Origin: Oscillibacter sp.
Lineage (GTDB): Bacteria > Bacillota > Clostridia > Oscillospirales > Oscillospiraceae
DNA: 11,444 bases
Assembly: GCA_017447005.1 (NCBI GenBank)
Contig: JAFSOM010000343.1
Location: 1-11,444, forward strand
Reading direction: 5' to 3'
Part shown: piece after piece, positions 1 to 7,427 of the stretch
Layout of the letters: each line of letters begins with the position of its first letter
How positions within the stretch are numbered: position 1 is the stretch's first letter
Position numbers and translations under genes: made by a program
Notes under the pieces: model-generated
Database searches by the model: none
Told to the model about the DNA's origin: nothing
What the model saw: the letters and a program-made list of their open reading frames with translations, nothing else

Positions 1-1
1 C

Positions 2-697
2 TCCGCTGATAACAGCACGGTCTTTGTCGTGCAGAACAGCGCGGAGAAGTCCTACTCGACCTACACCGGCGCCCGCAATATGCCCAACGTGGCCGGACAG
101 AACGCCTACGTCTACTCCGCCGCGGACGGTACCGCCGTCATTATCTTCGTCTCCGACGCCACCGTTACGACCTCTAAGAATGACCTCGTGTTCATCGCGG
201 CGAACTCCGCCTCCAACCCCGTCCGCGACAAGTCCACCTACCGCACGTTCAACGCCATTGTCGGCGGCGAATATGCCAAAGTCAAAGTTCTCGTCGGCGA
301 TACGGACACCGTACTGGGCAAGGCGGGCGATATGCAGTTGACCGTTAAGAACGATTCCGCCAAGCCCGCGCCGTCCGAGAGCGTCATTCTCGACAACGTG
401 GAGTATAATTCCGACGGCCTCATCATCGCCGGCTCCTACAATAACCCGAGCGTCAGCATCGGTTGCAAGCAGGGCTTCAAGACGCCCGCCAACGGTTCCA
501 TCCGTCTGGGCACCTACAACGGCGCTACGGGAACGTCCATGGATTTGAGCAACTCCGTGAACGTCTACACCGTGAGCACGACGGGCCAAATCAGCAAAAT
601 CAACATCAGCAACGTCAAAGAGGACGGCAACGACTGGGTCTACTACACGCAGGATAATCAGGACATCACGAACCTGTTCATTCTCCGCGTCGACTGA
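2..697 (+). CDS. C-terminal part of an exported/surface-type protein (5' end outside window)
   Basis: The frame is open from the left edge and ends in TGA at 695-697, giving 231 residues without a start, so the gene begins upstream of the window. The sequence is rich in Ser, Thr, Asn, Val and Tyr, poor in charge clusters and has one Cys. It reads as alternating beta-strand-like segments (for example YVYSAADGTAVIIFVSDA and FNAIVGGEYAKVKVLVGD). This resembles the C-terminal beta-rich regions of clostridial S-layer-homology or Ig-like cell-surface proteins. No SLH motif, LPXTG anchor or membrane segment is visible in this part, so any anchoring module would lie upstream. The resemblance is from general recollection, not a specific family match. 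A hairpin terminator follows at 760-788, so this is the last gene of its transcript. That it is a real coding region is likely; its function is not known. Confidence 0.7.
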   Translation, partial: SADNSTVFVVQNSAEKSYSTYTGARNMPNVAGQNAYVYSAADGTAVIIFVSDATVTTSKNDLVFIAANSASNPVRDKSTYRTFNAIVGGEYAKVKVLVGDTDTVLGKAGDMQLTVKNDSAKPAPSESVILDNVEYNSDGLIIAGSYNNPSVSIGCKQGFKTPANGSIRLGTYNGATGTSMDLSNSVNVYTVSTTGQISKINISNVKEDGNDWVYYTQDNQDITNLFILRVD

Positions 698-759
698 TTC
701 CCAAGCGTTGAGCCGTTGACGCCCGCGGCGACAAAGCCGTGAACGTCCGCGAAACGTTA

Positions 760-788
760 CGCTCTCCCTCGGTATCCGGGGGAGGGCG
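760..788 (+). terminator. Hairpin terminator after the surface-protein gene
   Basis: A 13-bp stem (760-772 with 776-788, two G-U pairs) closes on a TAT triloop and is GC-rich. It is followed by CTTTCATT, a short and imperfect T tract. It lies 63 bases after the upstream stop codon and before the hydrogenase promoter, where a rho-independent terminator is expected. The weak T tract is the main doubt. Confidence 0.65.
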
Positions 789-845
789 CTTTCATTCCGG
801 CGCTTGCAAACGCCTGAGCGAATGACGGCGCTTTTGATTCCGGCG
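785..845. repeat. Short imperfect direct repeat in the intergenic region
   Basis: GGCGCTTTCATTCCGGCG at 785-802 recurs as GGCGCTTTTGATTCCGGCG at 827-845, differing by one inserted base and a substitution. The heptamer TTGCAAA, which forms the -35 box of the hydrogenase promoter at 884, also occurs at 804. The two halves may be a diverged local duplication. No protein binding site is recognised. The rest of 698-980 holds the terminator and promoter described separately and no credible gene. Confidence 0.35.
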
Positions 846-883
846 ATTTCTACAAATTCCCGCTTTCGCCGTAAAGATTCGGC

Positions 884-912
884 TTGCAAATTCGCCGAAC
901 ATCCGTTATAAT
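884..912 (+). promoter_or_regulatory. Sigma-A-type promoter of the hydrogenase gene
   Basis: TTGCAA (884-889) and a perfect TATAAT (907-912) are separated by exactly 17 bp, which is a near-consensus housekeeping promoter. Transcription should begin around 919-922, giving a leader of about 60 bases before the start codon at 981. The leader contains a small hairpin (GCCGG at 940-944 with CCGGC at 953-957, or alternatively ACGCCG with CGGCGT) just before the Shine-Dalgarno AAGGAG at 967-972. No riboswitch class is recognised in it. Confidence 0.8.
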
Positions 913-980
913 AAAGGAACCATTGAGGGGAAACGCCGTGCCGGGACTTTTTCCGGCGTCATGGAAAAGGAGATGAACGT

Positions 981-1222
981 ATGAGAGGCGTACACAGCGC
1001 GGTGGACGACATCCGCCGGGAAGTATTCAAGGAAGTGGCCCTTTTGGCTTATGAGGGCGGCGACCTGTCACGGGTCAACATGATTCCCTACAAGATGATA
1101 CCGGGGGAAGTGGCGAAACATCGCGCCGACGTATTTCTGGAACGCGCCATTGTCAAGGAGCGTATCCGGCTGGCGCTGGGCCTGAACATGCAGGACCCGA
1201 ACAATCAGCTTCCCATCAGCGC
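981..1222 (+). pseudogene. N-terminal segment of the group B [FeFe] hydrogenase, separated by a frameshift
   Basis: The ATG at 981 has a strong Shine-Dalgarno (AAGGAG at 967-972, 8-base spacing) and follows the promoter at 884-912, so this is the true start of the hydrogenase gene. About 80 residues are encoded here, beginning MRGVHSAVDDIRREVF and including LLAYEGG, YKMIPGE and ERAIVKERIRLALGL. These match my recollection of the conserved N-terminus of group B (B1/B3-type) [FeFe] hydrogenases. After roughly Ile-Ser (1215-1220) this frame turns into unrelated Arg/Ser/Thr-rich sequence and runs as a shadow to 1589. The family-like sequence resumes in the -1 frame (DIAEMDEMGD from 1223), continuous with the next entry. 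A single-base deletion near 1215-1225 explains this; restoring one base would give one protein of about 538 residues. It may be a genuine mutation or an assembly error. Confidence 0.8.
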
Positions 1223-1234
1223 GACATCGCGGAA

Positions 1235-2596
1235 ATGGACGAAATGGGCGACGCCGCGTCGAAAAAGCACTTTGAAAAGCCGCTGGTTAACATCATTCCG
1301 TTCGCGTGCAACGCCTGTCCGCCCAAGCAGATTCGTATCACGGACAGTTGTCAGGGGTGCATTTCCCATCCCTGCCAGAACGTGTGCCCCAAGGACGCGA
1401 TTTATCTGGACGAAAACAAAAAATGCCATATCGACCAGAGCAAATGTATCAAGTGCGGCAAGTGCTTCATGCAGTGCCCGTACCGCGCCATTTCCAAGAT
1501 TGAGCGCCCCTGCGCCGCCGCCTGCGGTATGGACGCTATCGGCTCCGACGAAATGGGCCGCGCCAAAATCAACTATGACAAGTGCGTGAACTGCGGGATG
1601 TGCCTTGTCAACTGTCCGTTCGGCGCGATTGCCGACAAGAGTCAGATTTACCAGACGGTACGCGCCATTCAACGCGGCGAAGAAGTGATAGCGTGCGTGG
1701 CGCCGGCGTTCGTGGGACAGTTCGGCAAGGAGGCCACGCCCGGGAAAATCCGCGCCGCCATGAAAAAATTAGGCTTTTCCGAAGTCGTGGAAGTGGCGAT
1801 AGGCGCGGACTTGTGCACCGTACAGGAGGCGCACGCGTTCTTGGAGGAAGTCCCGGAGAAAATGCCGTTCATGGGTACGAGCTGCTGTCCGGCGTGGAGC
1901 ATGATGTGCAAGAAGCTCTTCCCGCAACAGAGCGAGTTTATCTCCATGGCCCTTACGCCGATGGTCATCACGGCGCGTATGGTCAAGTTGCTCTATCCCG
2001 ATTCCAAGGTCGTATTCGTGGGGCCGTGCGCGTCGAAAAAGTCGGAGGCCAACCGCCGTACGATTCGTTCCGACGTGGACTTTGTGCTCACGTTCGAGGA
2101 AATGCAGGGCATTTTCGACGCCAAGGAGATTGACTTCACGCAAATCGAAGAGGACCCCGACGAGAAACTGGAAAACGGCACCGGATTCGGACGCGGATTC
2201 GCGGTCAGCGGCGGCGTGGCGGCGGCTGTCGCGGACACTATCAAGCATTTGAAACCGGAGCTGGAAGTCAAGATTGAGCGCGCCGACGGTCTGCGCGAAT
2301 GCCGCAAGATGATGATGATGGCCAAGGCGGGCAAATACCCGGGCTATCTGCTGGAAGGCATGGCCTGTCCGGGCGGTTGCGTGGCCGGCGCCGGGACGAT
2401 TGCGCCCGTGGCCATGGGTACGGCGAACGTGGAGAAGTTCAAGAAGGCCGCCGCCGCGCAGAGCTGTACGGAGACGCCGTATCTGACGAGCCTCAACGAC
2501 GTGGAGATGGCGCATTTGATAACGCCTCCCGGCGGCGAAACGCAGTCCTACCCCGTGACGCATTTGAGCGCGGAGGAGACGCAAGCGAAAACGTAA
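1235..2596 (+). CDS. [FeFe] hydrogenase, group B type: ferredoxin-like and H-cluster body (frameshifted from its N-terminus)
   Basis: This encodes the catalytic body of an iron-only hydrogenase, a cytoplasmic enzyme of fermentative anaerobes that interconverts protons and H2, probably with ferredoxin as electron partner. From the ATG at 1235 (453 aa), residues 25-51 hold an extra Cys cluster (CNAC, CQGC, Cys47, Cys51). Residues 71-82 (CIKCGKCFMQCP) and 117-128 (CVNCGMCLVNCP) are two 4Fe-4S ferredoxin motifs. The H-cluster signatures follow in order: TSCCPAW (215-221), GPCASKKSE (Cys265) and EGMACPGGC (374-382). All expected H-cluster cysteines are present. The CNACPP region and LVNCPFGAIADKSQIY stretch favour group B over the classical group A enzyme. 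The ATG at 1235 lacks a good Shine-Dalgarno and is only the first Met in this frame; the natural start is at 981, one frame away. No hydE, hydF or hydG maturase lies in the window. The gene ends at a strong bidirectional terminator. Confidence 0.9.
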   Translation: MDEMGDAASKKHFEKPLVNIIPFACNACPPKQIRITDSCQGCISHPCQNVCPKDAIYLDENKKCHIDQSKCIKCGKCFMQCPYRAISKIERPCAAACGMDAIGSDEMGRAKINYDKCVNCGMCLVNCPFGAIADKSQIYQTVRAIQRGEEVIACVAPAFVGQFGKEATPGKIRAAMKKLGFSEVVEVAIGADLCTVQEAHAFLEEVPEKMPFMGTSCCPAWSMMCKKLFPQQSEFISMALTPMVITARMVKLLYPDSKVVFVGPCASKKSEANRRTIRSDVDFVLTFEEMQGIFDAKEIDFTQIEEDPDEKLENGTGFGRGFAVSGGVAAAVADTIKHLKPELEVKIERADGLRECRKMMMMAKAGKYPGYLLEGMACPGGCVAGAGTIAPVAMGTANVEKFKKAAAAQSCTETPYLTSLNDVEMAHLITPPGGETQSYPVTHLSAEETQAKT

Positions 2597-2608
2597 CGCG
2601 GAAAACGT

Positions 2609-2639
2609 AAAGACAGGGCGGGGGTTCCGTCCTGTCTTT
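2609..2639. terminator. Bidirectional terminator between convergent hydrogenase and ftsH genes
   Basis: A 13-bp stem (2609-2621 with 2627-2639, one G-U pair) encloses a GGGTT loop. Its outer end is AAAGACAGG/CCTGTCTTT, so each strand carries TTT at the base of the hairpin, and the - strand continues with TTTACGTTTTC. It sits 12 bases after the hydrogenase stop and 27 bases beyond the ftsH stop, so it can serve both converging transcripts. Confidence 0.85.
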
Positions 2640-2666
2640 GCGTATGTCATGATTCCGTCCTTTTCG

Positions 2667-5225
2667 TTATGATTCGGCGTCTTTCGTTCCGGACTGTTCC
2701 GCGCCGTTCTCGGGCGGGGCGGGAGCGTCCTTTTCCAGCGTCACGGGCGCGGCGCCGTCCGGGGGCTTGACGGGCGAGGCGTCCGGCTGATGTTCAGCGG
2801 GGGCGGCGGGATTTCCGACGGGCGCGGGGGCCTGATTTTCAGCGGGCGCGGGGGCCTTGACGGATTTTTTCGGCGTCACGGGCTTATTTTTCGCGGCCTG
2901 TTCGGGAGAATCCGGACGCGTTTGTTTCGCGCTTTGTTCGGCGGTTTCCGTGCGGGACTGCTTCGCGGTGTCCGGGGACGGTTGTTTCGCGTTCTGATTT
3001 GCGGATTCCATGCGGGATTGCTTCGGGGCGTCGGATTCCGTGCGGGATTGCTTCACGGTGTCCGGGGGAGTTTGTTTCGCGCTTTCCGTGCGCGGACGCT
3101 TTCCGCTTTGTTCGGGAGAATCCGGACGGCTTTGTTTCGCGGCTTGTTCGGCGGATTCCGGACGCGCTTGCTTCGCGGCTTGATTGGCGGATTCCGTGCG
3201 GGATTGTTTCGCGCCTTCCGCGCTATGCGGTTTCCCGGCCTGATTTTTCGGCGACTTTTTCCCGTTCCGGTTCAGAATGCGCGACAGTACCGGCGTAACG
3301 CGTCCGTCTTTCTTGGACGCGTCCGAATCGGATTCCGCGGGCGTCGGCGTCTCGGATTTCGCGCTTACCTTCGGCAAGGCCGCCGGGGACGCCTCCAACC
3401 CCTTCATCACGTTTACGAACGCGTCCCGCTCCATGGTCTCGTGTTCCAGCAGGTAATGCGCCACGGAATCGAGTTGCTGACGGTGTTCCTTCAAAATCGC
3501 CTCACAGCGGTTGTAAGCGTTGGACAGTACGGCCTTGATTTCTTGGTCAATCTCCGCCGCGACGGATTCCGAATAGATACGGCCTTGGGCCATGCTCCGT
3601 CCAATAAACACTTCCTCGTGTCCGGTCTCGAACGCCACCGCGCCAATACGGTCGCTCATGCCGTAGGACGCCACCATCTTACGCGCAATTTCCGTGGCGC
3701 GTTGGATGTCGTTGCTGGCCCCGGTGGAGATGTCGCCTATGCACAGGTGTTCGGCGACGCGTCCGCCCATCAGGGAAACGATTTTGTCCTCCATGTAACG
3801 CCGGGACAGGAACGAGCGGTCTTCCTCGGGCAGAGAAATGGTCATGCCGCCCGCCGTGCCGCGTGGGACAATGGAAATTTGGCTGACAGGGTCTTGTCCG
3901 GGCAGACTGTACGACACGACGGCGTGTCCGGCCTCATGCCACGCGGTCAATTCGCGTTCGTGCTGGGGAATGACGCGGCTTTTCTTTTCCGGCCCCGCGA
4001 TAACCTTAATTTCGGCGTCCTTGAGGTCGTCCATCGTGATGAACGGCTGATTCTTCCGCGCCGCGAGCAACGCGCCCTCATTGACGAGGTTTTCCAAATC
4101 GGCGCCCGTAAATCCCGCCGTGCCCTGCGCGAGTTTGTGCAAGTCCACATCCTCCGCGAGCGGCTTACCTTTGGAATGTACCTGTAGAATCTCCTCCCGG
4201 CCCCGGATGTCGGGCAGTCCCACGTAGATTTGACGGTCAAAGCGTCCGGGACGCAACAGGGCGGGGTCGAGCACGTCGGCGCGGTTGGTCGCGGCGAGCA
4301 CTACGACGCCTTCATTGGAGGAGAAGCCGTCCATTTCCACGAGCAGTTGATTCAAGGTTTGTTCGCGTTCGTCGTGACCGCCGCCCAGTCCGGCGCCGCG
4401 CTGACGCCCTACCGCGTCAATTTCGTCAATAAACACAATCGCGGGGGAAGTTTTTTTCGCCTGTTCAAAGAGGTCGCGGACGCGGCTTGCCCCGACGCCT
4501 ACATACAGTTCCACGAAGTCGGAGCCGGAAATTGACAGAAAACCGACTTGCGCCTCCCCGGCGACGGCTTTCGCCAATAACGTTTTCCCGGTACCCGGCG
4601 GGCCAATCAACAAGACGCCTTTCGGAATCCGCGCCCCCAATTCGACGTACTTTTCCGGGTCTTTGAGGAAGTCCACAATTTCCGCCAACTCTTCCTTTTC
4701 CTCGTCGGCCCCGGCGACATCCTCAAACGTAATGCGCTTGTCATTCTCGTTGAGCGTGCGGACGCGGGCCGTACCGAAGCGCGACATTCTATCCATGCCG
4801 CCGCCCATCATCTGGCCCCGGCCCATCATAAAATACCACATCGCGCCTATCATCGCCGCCGCGAGTATCCAAGGAAGGAGCAGTTGTACCCAGTCCGTGG
4901 AGTGGTTCTGTTGATAGTTGTAGCTCTGTATAATGCCCCGGGCGTACTGGTCCTCAATCAAGTCGTTGAGGTCGTTGTAGAACAACTGGAAATCGTAGAG
5001 GTTATAGCGCAGAACCCGGCTTCCGTTGAGCTCCTCCTTCAAATGCAACGTGAGCGTGTTGTCGTCCACGGTGAAGGAGACGACCTGTTCCTGTTTGAAA
5101 AGCTGTCGGATACGGGAATACTCCACTTCCGGCTGGGCGTTGTTCAATTGCCACACCCAACTGAGAATCAGCGCGGCGCCGAGCGCGAGCAGGAGTACGC
5201 CTAAATTATTGCCTCGTCGTGTCAA
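2667..5225 (-). CDS. ftsH: ATP-dependent zinc metalloprotease FtsH with a long repetitive C-terminal tail
   Basis: FtsH is a hexameric membrane AAA+ protease that degrades misassembled membrane proteins and short-lived regulators. The 852-residue product has a membrane segment at about 8-25, an extracytoplasmic region at 26-112 and a second membrane segment at about 113-133. The AAA module follows, with Walker A GPPGTGKT (208-215), pore motif YVG (241-243), Walker B IVFIDEID (263-270) and an arginine-finger region near RPGRFDR (325-331). The M41 peptidase has HEAGH (430-434) and a probable third zinc ligand, Asp506. All catalytic residues are present. The conserved protein ends near residue 618. 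The remaining ~230 residues are low complexity, with ten imperfect repeats (673-778) and a Pro/Ala-rich end, well beyond the usual 600-700 residues of the family. The start is TTG (5223-5225), preceded by AGGGGGA at 6-base spacing. It is last in a tilS-hpt-ftsH run, 30 bases after hpt. Confidence 0.97.
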   Translation of the reverse strand: MTRRGNNLGVLLLALGAALILSWVWQLNNAQPEVEYSRIRQLFKQEQVVSFTVDDNTLTLHLKEELNGSRVLRYNLYDFQLFYNDLNDLIEDQYARGIIQSYNYQQNHSTDWVQLLLPWILAAAMIGAMWYFMMGRGQMMGGGMDRMSRFGTARVRTLNENDKRITFEDVAGADEEKEELAEIVDFLKDPEKYVELGARIPKGVLLIGPPGTGKTLLAKAVAGEAQVGFLSISGSDFVELYVGVGASRVRDLFEQAKKTSPAIVFIDEIDAVGRQRGAGLGGGHDEREQTLNQLLVEMDGFSSNEGVVVLAATNRADVLDPALLRPGRFDRQIYVGLPDIRGREEILQVHSKGKPLAEDVDLHKLAQGTAGFTGADLENLVNEGALLAARKNQPFITMDDLKDAEIKVIAGPEKKSRVIPQHERELTAWHEAGHAVVSYSLPGQDPVSQISIVPRGTAGGMTISLPEEDRSFLSRRYMEDKIVSLMGGRVAEHLCIGDISTGASNDIQRATEIARKMVASYGMSDRIGAVAFETGHEEVFIGRSMAQGRIYSESVAAEIDQEIKAVLSNAYNRCEAILKEHRQQLDSVAHYLLEHETMERDAFVNVMKGLEASPAALPKVSAKSETPTPAESDSDASKKDGRVTPVLSRILNRNGKKSPKNQAGKPHSAEGAKQSRTESANQAAKQARPESAEQAAKQSRPDSPEQSGKRPRTESAKQTPPDTVKQSRTESDAPKQSRMESANQNAKQPSPDTAKQSRTETAEQSAKQTRPDSPEQAAKNKPVTPKKSVKAPAPAENQAPAPVGNPAAPAEHQPDASPVKPPDGAAPVTLEKDAPAPPENGAEQSGTKDAES
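2892..3209 (-). repeat. Coding repeat array in the FtsH tail (ten units of 8-12 codons)
   Basis: Residues 673-778 of FtsH consist of ten consecutive units. Each begins with Lys, nearly always KQ, in the form KQSRTESA or KQ-x-R-P-D/E-S-P, and most end in a -xQAA or -xQSA extension. Unit lengths are 12, 12, 12, 8, 8, 10, 12, 8, 12 and 12 residues. At the DNA level (+ strand) the phrase TTCCGTGCGGGATTGCTTC recurs with variation. Mixed unit lengths and divergence suggest slippage or recombination followed by drift. The segment is rich in Lys, Arg, Glu, Gln, Ser and Pro, has no hydrophobic core and is presumably disordered. Confidence 0.9.
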
Positions 5226-5255
5226 AAAGATTCCCCCTTTGTGGACGGGATAAGA

Positions 5256-5810
5256 TTATGTTTTCTGGTAAACCTCCGGTTTCAGGACGCCGATACAAGG
5301 CAGATTGCGGTAAAGCTGGGCGTAGTCGAGGCCGTAGCCCACGACGAAAGCGTCGGGCACGGTGAAGCCGATATAGTCGGCGGTGACGGCTTTCTGTCGG
5401 CCCGAGGGTTTGTCAAGGAGCGTGACAATCGTGATGGACGCGGCGCCCTTGGCGTTGAGGTAGTCCTTCAGGAACGAGAGCGTGTTTCCGGAGTCGAGAA
5501 TATCCTCCACGATAATCAAATCGCGTCCCCGCACGTCCTGCTGTAAGTCGAAGTTAATGCGGACGCGTCCGGACGAGGCGGTAGCGTTGCCGTAGGAGCT
5601 GACCGCCATCATTTCGAGGTCGCAGAGGAGCGGACAGGCGCGGATGAGGTCGGCGAGGAAGATGACGGAGCCTTTCAGGATACCGACGAACAGCGGACGG
5701 CGTCCGGCGAACTCCTCCGCGATAGCCGCGCCGAGTTCCTGTACGCGCTGATGAATTTCGTCCTCTGTATATAGTACCTTTAAAATGTCATTTGTCAACT
5801 CATTTTTCAT
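5256..5810 (-). CDS. hpt: Hypoxanthine phosphoribosyltransferase
   Basis: This is a purine salvage enzyme that joins hypoxanthine (and usually guanine) to PRPP to make IMP or GMP in the cytoplasm. The 184-residue product is of normal length. It contains the pyrophosphate-binding loop ILKGS (44-48) and the PRPP-binding motif LIIVEDILDSGNTL (98-111) with the acidic pair Glu102-Asp103 and Asp106. The purine-binding region DKPSGR (133-138) and VPDAFVVGYGLDY (151-163) are also present. I chose the ATG at 5808-5810 because the conserved protein begins there (MKNELTNDILKVLYTEDEI) and GTGAGG lies 9 bases upstream. The same frame is open back to 5993, but that extension overlaps the end of tilS and is not family-like. 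It lies between tilS (95-base gap) and ftsH (30-base gap), the usual Firmicute order. Confidence 0.95.
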   Translation of the reverse strand: MKNELTNDILKVLYTEDEIHQRVQELGAAIAEEFAGRRPLFVGILKGSVIFLADLIRACPLLCDLEMMAVSSYGNATASSGRVRINFDLQQDVRGRDLIIVEDILDSGNTLSFLKDYLNAKGAASITIVTLLDKPSGRQKAVTADYIGFTVPDAFVVGYGLDYAQLYRNLPCIGVLKPEVYQKT

Positions 5811-5905
5811 AAATAACGGCCTCACTTTCTGAAATTTTCCGTGATTTCCCACAAAATGGAATCCTGACGGGCCGATTACGGGGAATCGGACGGGCTTACA
5901 ATGGC

Positions 5906-7243
5906 TTATGACATGGAATCGGCGGGGCGGATACGGATAAATCGACATGCGTTTCCGTCGGGGACGAAAGCGGCGTCCACGCCGAGTTTCCATACGGCGG
6001 CGAGGCGTCCGTTGACGTACAGCGCCGGGAGCGCGTCGCGTTCGTTGAGGGAGATTCGGCGGTCGACGCAGAGCCGCTTGACGGTACGGGCGCCGCGTGA
6101 GCCGGGAAGCGTCAGGCGTCCGCGTGGGGGGAGCGGGCCTACCGTTACGCGGTCGGCGTCCCCGGCGCGGATTGCAAGGCCGTCGGCGTCATTTGTCGCG
6201 CCGTCAGCGTTACGCGTCGCGGCGTCCGTAAGCGTCAGCTCATAACGTCCCCAGCGGACGGGAATCCCAAACGGGAGTTCGCGCTCTCCCGACGCCGCTT
6301 GACGCGTTTCGAGTATCAGCCAGCCGTCCCGCGACGCCGCTATGACGCCGTGCGGTAAGTCGACGCGTTCGCCGCCGTCCAGAAGGCTTAGAATCGCTTG
6401 CAAATGCGCCGCGCCGAAGTCCTTACGCCCTACGTTCAGCGCGTCCAGCATGGAAAGGAGTATCAGCGGACGCAGTTCCGGCGGAGCGCGGCGGATGTCA
6501 CGCGCCGGAATCGCCGCGAAACCGTCCCGCGCCTCCATGCGTTCCGTATAACGCCGCGTCTCCGCCTCCGCGAACGTTTGCAACGTGGCGGCGCGGCGTC
6601 CGGCGTCACGTAAACGCTCCTCCGCTTTCGGGTTGAGCCGTCGCAACAGCGGCATGACCTCCAGCCGCAACAGGTTTCTTGACGCCGCGTCGGGGTCGGC
6701 GTTCGTCTCGTCCTCCACGTGCGGGACGCCGTGCGCTTGCGCATACGCTTCTATCTCGTCGCGGGTTACGTCCAGCAGGGGCCGGACAATATCGCCCTGT
6801 TCATGCGACATCCCCGACAGGCCCCGCAAGCCCGCGCCGCGAATCAGATTCCATAGGATTGTCTCGGCGTTGTCCCCGGCGTGATGGGCGACGTAGATTC
6901 GCGCAATCCCACGCGCCGCCGCTTCCCGACGCAGAAAGGCGTAACGCAGTTTCCGCGCCGCCTCCTCTACCGATAATCCCGCGCTTGCGGCGTAGGCTTT
7001 CACGTCCCCGCCGCCGCTGACAAACGCAATCCCTTGCGCCGCGCACCAGTCGCGTACAAAGGTTTCGTCGCGGGAGGCCGTCGGGCGCAGATGATGGTTA
7101 TAGTGCGCGGCGGTTACGCTTCCGTTATGTCGCGCCGTCCAGTCGCGCAGGATGGACAATAAGACCATGGAATCCAGTCCGCCCGACACCGCGCACAGGA
7201 CAGTTTCCCCCGGTTTCGGGAGCCATTCGGAAATGTCGCGCAT
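5906..7243 (-). CDS. tilS: tRNA(Ile)-lysidine synthetase TilS
   Basis: TilS ligates lysine to C34 of the CAU anticodon of tRNA-Ile2 using ATP, converting it to lysidine so that the tRNA reads AUA and is charged with isoleucine; it is essential in most bacteria. The 445-residue product has the N-type ATP pyrophosphatase P-loop SGGLDS (20-25), NHHLRP (49-54), AHHAGDNAETIL (119-130) and the RNLLRLEVMPLL stretch near 189-200. It also has a C-terminal TilS domain (about 370-435, including KRLCVDRRISLNERD and LPALYVNGRLAAVWKLGVD). In AHHAGDNAET the first position of the usual D-D-Q/N triplet is Gly, a minor variation. The start ATG (7241-7243) has AAGGGGGG 7 bases upstream. It follows a small hydrophobic ORF by 22 bases. 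Confidence 0.95.
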   Translation of the reverse strand: MRDISEWLPKPGETVLCAVSGGLDSMVLLSILRDWTARHNGSVTAAHYNHHLRPTASRDETFVRDWCAAQGIAFVSGGGDVKAYAASAGLSVEEAARKLRYAFLRREAAARGIARIYVAHHAGDNAETILWNLIRGAGLRGLSGMSHEQGDIVRPLLDVTRDEIEAYAQAHGVPHVEDETNADPDAASRNLLRLEVMPLLRRLNPKAEERLRDAGRRAATLQTFAEAETRRYTERMEARDGFAAIPARDIRRAPPELRPLILLSMLDALNVGRKDFGAAHLQAILSLLDGGERVDLPHGVIAASRDGWLILETRQAASGERELPFGIPVRWGRYELTLTDAATRNADGATNDADGLAIRAGDADRVTVGPLPPRGRLTLPGSRGARTVKRLCVDRRISLNERDALPALYVNGRLAAVWKLGVDAAFVPDGNACRFIRIRPADSMS

Positions 7244-7265
7244 GACGCCGCCCCCCTTGTTACGC

Positions 7266-7412
7266 TCAATCGCCCATGACGCACATCAAGACAGTATCCA
7301 GCAGAGTGAATAATAGCGCGGTCAAACCAAGTAGCGTAACGACTAGAACCGCTTTTGCGATTCCCCACAAGACAACAAACGTAACCACAAACGGCCCTAA
7401 GGCGTCCAGCAT
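7266..7412 (-). CDS. Small hydrophobic membrane-like ORF (48 aa) between dnaB and tilS
   Basis: An ATG at 7410-7412 opens 48 codons ending in TGA at 7266-7268. The product starts MLDALGPFVVTFVVLW and ends in VLMCVMGD. It is almost wholly hydrophobic from about residue 7 to 46, with only Lys20 and Asp39 charged in the interior. This suggests one long or two short membrane segments. AGAAAGAGAG precedes the ATG by 7 bases, a partial Shine-Dalgarno. It fills the 184-base gap between dnaB and tilS with tight spacing (15 bases after dnaB, 22 before tilS), as expected for an operon gene. It is in the same frame as dnaB, separated by the dnaB TAG and five sense codons. I recognise no family. A chance ORF is possible, but in-operon position and clean membrane character favour a gene. 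Confidence 0.55.
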   Translation of the reverse strand: MLDALGPFVVTFVVLWGIAKAVLVVTLLGLTALLFTLLDTVLMCVMGD

Positions 7413-7427
7413 AAAACCACTCTCTTT

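Noticed and set aside
961..984. Seven-codon ORF (ATG at 961) overlapping the hydrogenase start as ATGA
   Set aside because: It consists mainly of the hydrogenase Shine-Dalgarno itself and has no ribosome binding site of its own.
1257..1270. Programmed -1 frameshift at the A-rich run CGAAAAAGC
   Set aside because: Family-like residues (DIAEMDEMGD) are already encoded in the second frame from about 1223, upstream of this run, and it is not a true X-XXY-YYZ heptamer.
1223..1589. Continuation of the 981 frame as a 202-residue protein
   Set aside because: After about 1220 the sequence becomes Arg/Ser/Thr-rich and unrelated to the family, while the hydrogenase continues in the overlapping frame.
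1769..2650. 293-codon - strand open frame opposite the hydrogenase
   Set aside because: It is His/Arg-rich antisense shadow of a confirmed iron-sulfur enzyme coding region.
2892..3209. CRISPR-like repetitive DNA
   Set aside because: The repeats are degenerate, of variable length, without spacers, and lie in frame inside ftsH.
2790..4187. Long + strand open frame (465 codons), rich in Phe, Arg, Gly and Leu with apparent repeats
   Set aside because: It is antisense to ftsH; its repeats mirror the Lys-Gln repeats of the FtsH tail, and it has no family likeness or ribosome binding site.
5811..5993. N-terminal extension of hpt by 61 residues
   Set aside because: It overlaps the 3' end of tilS, is Arg/Pro-rich and not family-like; the ATG at 5810 gives the normal protein length and has an upstream Shine-Dalgarno-like site.
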